Positions 6,928-9,227 of a stretch of 9,227 bases of DNA are shown here, piece by piece. Position 1 is the stretch's first letter, and each line of letters starts with the position of its first letter. Source of the stretch: Betaproteobacteria bacterium (GTDB lineage: Bacteria; Pseudomonadota; Gammaproteobacteria; Burkholderiales; Burkholderiaceae_C); the NCBI GenBank assembly GCA_005882155.1, contig VBCQ01000084.1, positions 1 through 9,227 on the forward strand, read 5' to 3'. A program made the position numbers and the translations under genes. The notes under the pieces were generated by a model that worked only from the letters and a program-made list of their open reading frames with translations, searched no databases and was not told where the DNA came from.

Positions 6928-7848
6928 TCACCAATCGCCCGAGGCGCCGCCGCCGCCGAAGTCGCCACCGCCGCCCGAGCTGAAACCTCCGCCTCCGCCG
7001 CCTCCGCCGCCGCCCCAGCCGCCACCGCCGCCCCAAATGATCGGCATGCCGCCGCGGCCCATGCCGAGGCCCGACCCGCGGCGTGCCGAGCCGAAGCCGA
7101 GCACGCCGACGAGGATCAAGGCCAACACGCCGGCGAGGCCCGCCAGCAGCGCGCTCGTCGTGAACCACCAGCCGAGCGCGCCGGCCGCACCGCCGGTCGC
7201 GAGCGAGCCGAGCTTGCGGCCGAGCACGCCGGTGAGCACCGCGCCGATGAGCGGCACGCCGATGAAGAACAACATCGCGAGCGCGTCCCAGCCGATGCCG
7301 CCGCCACCGCGCGCGCCGTGCTTGGAGCGCGGCGTCGGCGCGGGCAGGGCCTCGCCTTTGATGCGCGCGCCGAGCTGGTCGACCGCGGCATTGAGCCCAC
7401 CGGCGAAGTCGCCGGCCTTGAACGCGGGCGTGATCTGCGCGTCGATGACTCGACGCGCCGCCAGATCGGGGATCGCGCCTTCGAGCGCCTTCGCGACCTC
7501 GATGCGGACCTTGCGGTCGTTCTTCGCGACGACGATCAGCACGCCGTCACCGACATCGCGCCGACCGATCTTCCACTGGTCGGCGACGCGCTGCGCGTAG
7601 GCTGCGATGTCTTCGGGCAGCGTCGTCGGCACGAGCAGCACGACGAGCTGGCTGCCGCTCTGCTGCTCGAGCGCAGCGAGTTTCGCGACGAGCGCGCCGC
7701 GCTGCACATCGCTGAGCGTCGCCGTCTGGTCGATGACGCGGTCGCTCAACGGCGGCACCGGCAGCACGTCTTGCGCAAACGCGCCGCCGCCGAGCAAGGC
7801 GAGGCCGCCGCAAAGCGTCGCGAGCCAGCGGGTCAGCCAACGACGCAT
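6928..7848 (-). CDS. YgcG-like TPM-domain membrane protein with glycine-rich tail
   Basis: This encodes 306 residues. A signal peptide is followed by likely cleavage after GGAFA (residue 25). A TPM domain covers about 34-165: LSDRVIDQTATLSDVQRGAL, GSQLVVLLVPTT, IAAYAQRVADQWKIGRRDVGDGVLIVVAKNDRKVRIEV, and IDAQITPAFKAGDFAGGLNAAV. Two hydrophobic helices lie at about 187-208 and 228-252. The tail (253-306) is glycine-rich with runs of glycine, ends GASGDW, and is typical of the family. The N-terminal domain should face the periplasm, anchored by the two helices. Related TPM proteins are linked to photosystem repair in plants and to receptor regulation in nematodes; the bacterial role is unclear. 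The gene starts 7 nt after the lemA stop with a poor ribosome site, suggesting dependence on translation arriving from lemA. Confidence 0.92.
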   Translation of the reverse strand: MRRWLTRWLATLCGGLALLGGGAFAQDVLPVPPLSDRVIDQTATLSDVQRGALVAKLAALEQQSGSQLVVLLVPTTLPEDIAAYAQRVADQWKIGRRDVGDGVLIVVAKNDRKVRIEVAKALEGAIPDLAARRVIDAQITPAFKAGDFAGGLNAAVDQLGARIKGEALPAPTPRSKHGARGGGGIGWDALAMLFFIGVPLIGAVLTGVLGRKLGSLATGGAAGALGWWFTTSALLAGLAGVLALILVGVLGFGSARRGSGLGMGRGGMPIIWGGGGGWGGGGGGGGGGFSSGGGGDFGGGGASGDW

Positions 7849-7855
7849 GACCGAT

Positions 7856-8408
7856 CTACTTCGATGCCGGCTTCTCGAAGCTCACGCTCGGCGGCACCGA
7901 GATCTGCGCTTCGTTCTGCACCGTGAAATTCGGCTTCACCGAATAGCTGAACATCATCGCCGTCAAGTCGGTCGGGAAGCTGCGCGCGAGCACGTTGTAC
8001 TCGGCCACCGTCTTGATGTAGCGGTTGCGCGCGAAGGTGATGCGGTTCTCGGTGCCTTCGAGCTGCACCCGCAGATCCTGGAACGCCGAGTTCGCGCGCA
8101 GCGTCGGATAGCGCTCGCTGACGGCCATCAAGCGGCTCAACGCGCCGCTCAACTCGCCTTGCGCCTTCTGGAATTTGTCGAAGGCCTGCGGCTTTGGTCA
8201 GCGTCTCCTGCTCGAAGCTCGCTTCGCCTTTGACCGTCGCGACGATGTTGGGGATCAGGTCGGTGCGTCGCTGGTATTGGTTCAGCACCTCCGACCAGCT
8301 CGCTTTCACCTGCTCGTCGAGGCGCTGGAAATCGTTGTAGCCGCAGCCACTCAAGCCAACTGCTGCGGCCAGCGCGAAAGTGGCGAGCCAGATTCTGCGA
8401 ATGATCAT
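7856..8408 (-). pseudogene. lemA: LemA family lipoprotein gene, disrupted by an internal deletion and frameshift
   Basis: The start is well defined by GGAGG before ATG 8408-8406. Residues 1-73 read as LemA: basic start, hydrophobic stretch, lipobox LSGC with Cys22, YNDFQRLDEQVKASWSEVLNQYQRR, DLIPNIVATVKGEASFEQETLTKA. The next recognisable LemA segment, QAFDKFQKAQGELSGALSRL through GTENRITFARNRYIKTVAEY, FPTDLTAMMFSYSVKPNFTV and a TAG at 7858-7856, is in another frame. The switch is at about 8188-8190. About 20 residues expected between ETLTKA and the QAF motif (the EARAKA...TPE...NDP section) are absent, so this is a deletion of roughly 60-65 bp with net frameshift, not a single-base slip. Total length 553 nt is not a multiple of three. 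It is either a genuine pseudogene or an assembly artefact. LemA proteins are membrane-attached helical proteins of unknown role. Confidence 0.85.
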
Positions 8409-8412
8409 GTGT

Positions 8413-8417
8413 CCTCC
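8413..8417 (-). promoter_or_regulatory. Shine-Dalgarno site of lemA
   Basis: Read on the minus strand, GGAGG followed by ACAC precedes the ATG at 8408. It is the strongest ribosome site in the minus-strand gene run and fixes the lemA start, although the gene it serves is broken downstream. Confidence 0.75.
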
Positions 8418-8423
8418 GATGTG

Positions 8424-8446
8424 GGCGGGGTGCATGCTACCCCGCC
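8424..8446. promoter_or_regulatory. Perfect inverted repeat in the divergent intergenic region
   Basis: Arms GGCGGGGT (8424-8431) and ACCCCGCC (8439-8446) are exact reverse complements around a 7-base centre that itself contains the palindrome GCATGC. It lies 16 bp upstream of the lemA start and 6 or 54 bp from the two possible starts of the divergent gene. On the minus strand the centre includes TAGCAT (8439-8434), a four-of-six match to a -10 box, so the dyad could overlap the lemA promoter. No good -35 was found. It could be an operator or a hairpin at the 5' end of either transcript; there is no T-run to make it a terminator. Confidence 0.4.
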
Positions 8447-8500
8447 GCGAACATGAGGGACATCCGGCGGCATTCAAGAGTAGGTCGATACTTGCCAGCG

Positions 8501-9227
8501 ATGACGCTGCTGCACGACGCCTTGCGCGCTGGCCACGCGAGCCCGCGGCCACCGCGCGTGGCGGGTCGGCAGGTGCTCGTCGCCGGCGGTGGCGGTGCAC
8601 TCGGCGCAGCGGTGCTCGAGCAATTGCTCGCGAGCCGCGAGTTCGCGCAAGTCACCGTGCTGGTCACGCGGCCGCTGAACACCGCACTGCTCGGGCTGCG
8701 GCCGCTGCTGTGGGACGCGCAGGCGATCGCGTCGCGCGGCGATGAAGACACCGCGCTCATCGTGTTCGATCGCGCGCGTCACGCGAACCGGCGCGAGCAG
8801 GCTTATCTGCGGCCCGACCCGGCGCAGCTGCCTGCGCTCGCCGCCGCGTTGCGCGAGCGCGGCGTGCGCCGCCTCGTCGTCGTGCTGCCGCATGCGAGCG
8901 CGAGCCTGCCCGACGCGTTGAAGCATGGCTTGGCCAATCTTGACGAGCAAGCCGTCGCGTCGCTCGGCTTCGAGCAGCTCTTGTTCATGCGCTCGGCGCA
9001 AGCGCGAGATTCGCGCCGCCCCGATCACCCGCTGCAGCGCGTCGCGCAGTGGATGCTGTCGCAACTGCAATTGATGGTCCCGCAGCGCGACAAACCGGTG
9101 CGTGCGCTGAAGGTCGCGCAGTTCGCCGTCGCGCTGGCAGCCCGGCTGCAGCACGCGCCGCCCGGCACGCGGGTCGTTCCGCCCGAGCTGGTGTGGGACG
9201 CCGCGCAGGCCGCTGACATCGCAGCGT
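8501..9227 (+). CDS. Rossmann-fold NAD(P)-binding-like protein, 3' end outside window
   Basis: The frame is open from the ATG at 8501 to the window edge, 242 codons, with no stop. A longer start at the ATG 8453 is in frame and would add MRDIRRHSRVGRYLPA; neither start has a good ribosome site, so the N-terminus is uncertain. Residues 24-43 read QVLVAGGGGALGAAVLEQLL: a beta strand, the glycine motif GGGGALG (29-35) and a helix, as in NAD(P)-binding atypical SDR proteins. Further strands are VTVLVTRPL, TALIVFD and RRLVVVLP. LDEQAVASLGFEQLLFMRSAQ (148-168) resembles the E..v..LGFe.l.i.Rp segment of the HTATIP2/NmrA-like group. The Tyr-x3-Lys pair of classical SDRs is not visible, so catalysis is doubtful. 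Substrate unknown. It is divergent from lemA. Confidence 0.75.
   Translation, partial: MTLLHDALRAGHASPRPPRVAGRQVLVAGGGGALGAAVLEQLLASREFAQVTVLVTRPLNTALLGLRPLLWDAQAIASRGDEDTALIVFDRARHANRREQAYLRPDPAQLPALAAALRERGVRRLVVVLPHASASLPDALKHGLANLDEQAVASLGFEQLLFMRSAQARDSRRPDHPLQRVAQWMLSQLQLMVPQRDKPVRALKVAQFAVALAARLQHAPPGTRVVPPELVWDAAQAADIAA

Noticed and set aside
6476..7600. 374-codon plus-strand open frame with a long proline run
   Set aside because: It is the complement of the glycine-rich TPM tail. The prolines are reverse-strand GGC/GGN glycine codons.
8380..8745. 121-codon plus-strand open frame overlapping the lemA start and the Rossmann gene
   Set aside because: It is out of phase with the Rossmann-motif frame, Arg/Ala-rich, and crosses the divergent promoter region.

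Overview
The window is GC-rich DNA with the gene order and protein sequences of a betaproteobacterium, probably order Burkholderiales (Comamonadaceae or the Rubrivivax/Leptothrix group). I base this on my memory of the F1 beta subunit, whose N-terminus and the VVNSDNLAESK insertion look like that group. No search was run. It falls into two converging blocks plus the start of a third transcription unit.

Positions 1-3527, plus strand: the 3' end of an atp (F1Fo ATP synthase) operon. It holds the C-terminus of atpA (alpha), then complete atpG (gamma), atpD (beta) and atpC (epsilon), with normal short spacers and Shine-Dalgarno sites. The oddity is a second intact epsilon gene 67 nt after the first. 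The two proteins are about 70% identical, and the second appears to have its own start region, with a TATAAC box inside a short dyad directly against the ATG, instead of a Shine-Dalgarno site.

Positions 3535-8408, minus strand: five genes in one direction, transcribed lemA -> ygcG-like TPM protein -> small TPM protein -> TIR-CHASE2 membrane protein -> FecR-domain lipoprotein. Spacers are 7, 8 and 74 nt, followed by a 4-nt ATGA overlap. lemA-TPM-TPM is a familiar set. The unusual part is the downstream pair: a protein with an N-terminal cytoplasmic TIR domain (candidate NAD-cleaving glutamate present) fused to a periplasmic CHASE2 sensor, translationally coupled to a FecR-domain lipoprotein. 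Together they look like an envelope-sensing module with a possible NAD-consuming or nucleotide-signalling output. lemA itself is broken: about 20 codons are missing and the reading frame shifts at the scar.

Positions 8453/8501-9227, plus strand: the first ~242 codons of a Rossmann-fold, NAD(P)-binding-like protein, divergent from lemA and running off the window. The short region between them carries a perfect 8-bp-arm dyad and the strong lemA ribosome binding site.

No tRNA, rRNA, CRISPR array, insertion sequence or convincing rho-independent terminator was seen. Apart from the ~90-nt divergent region, the 74-nt and 67-nt gaps and short spacers, the window is coding.
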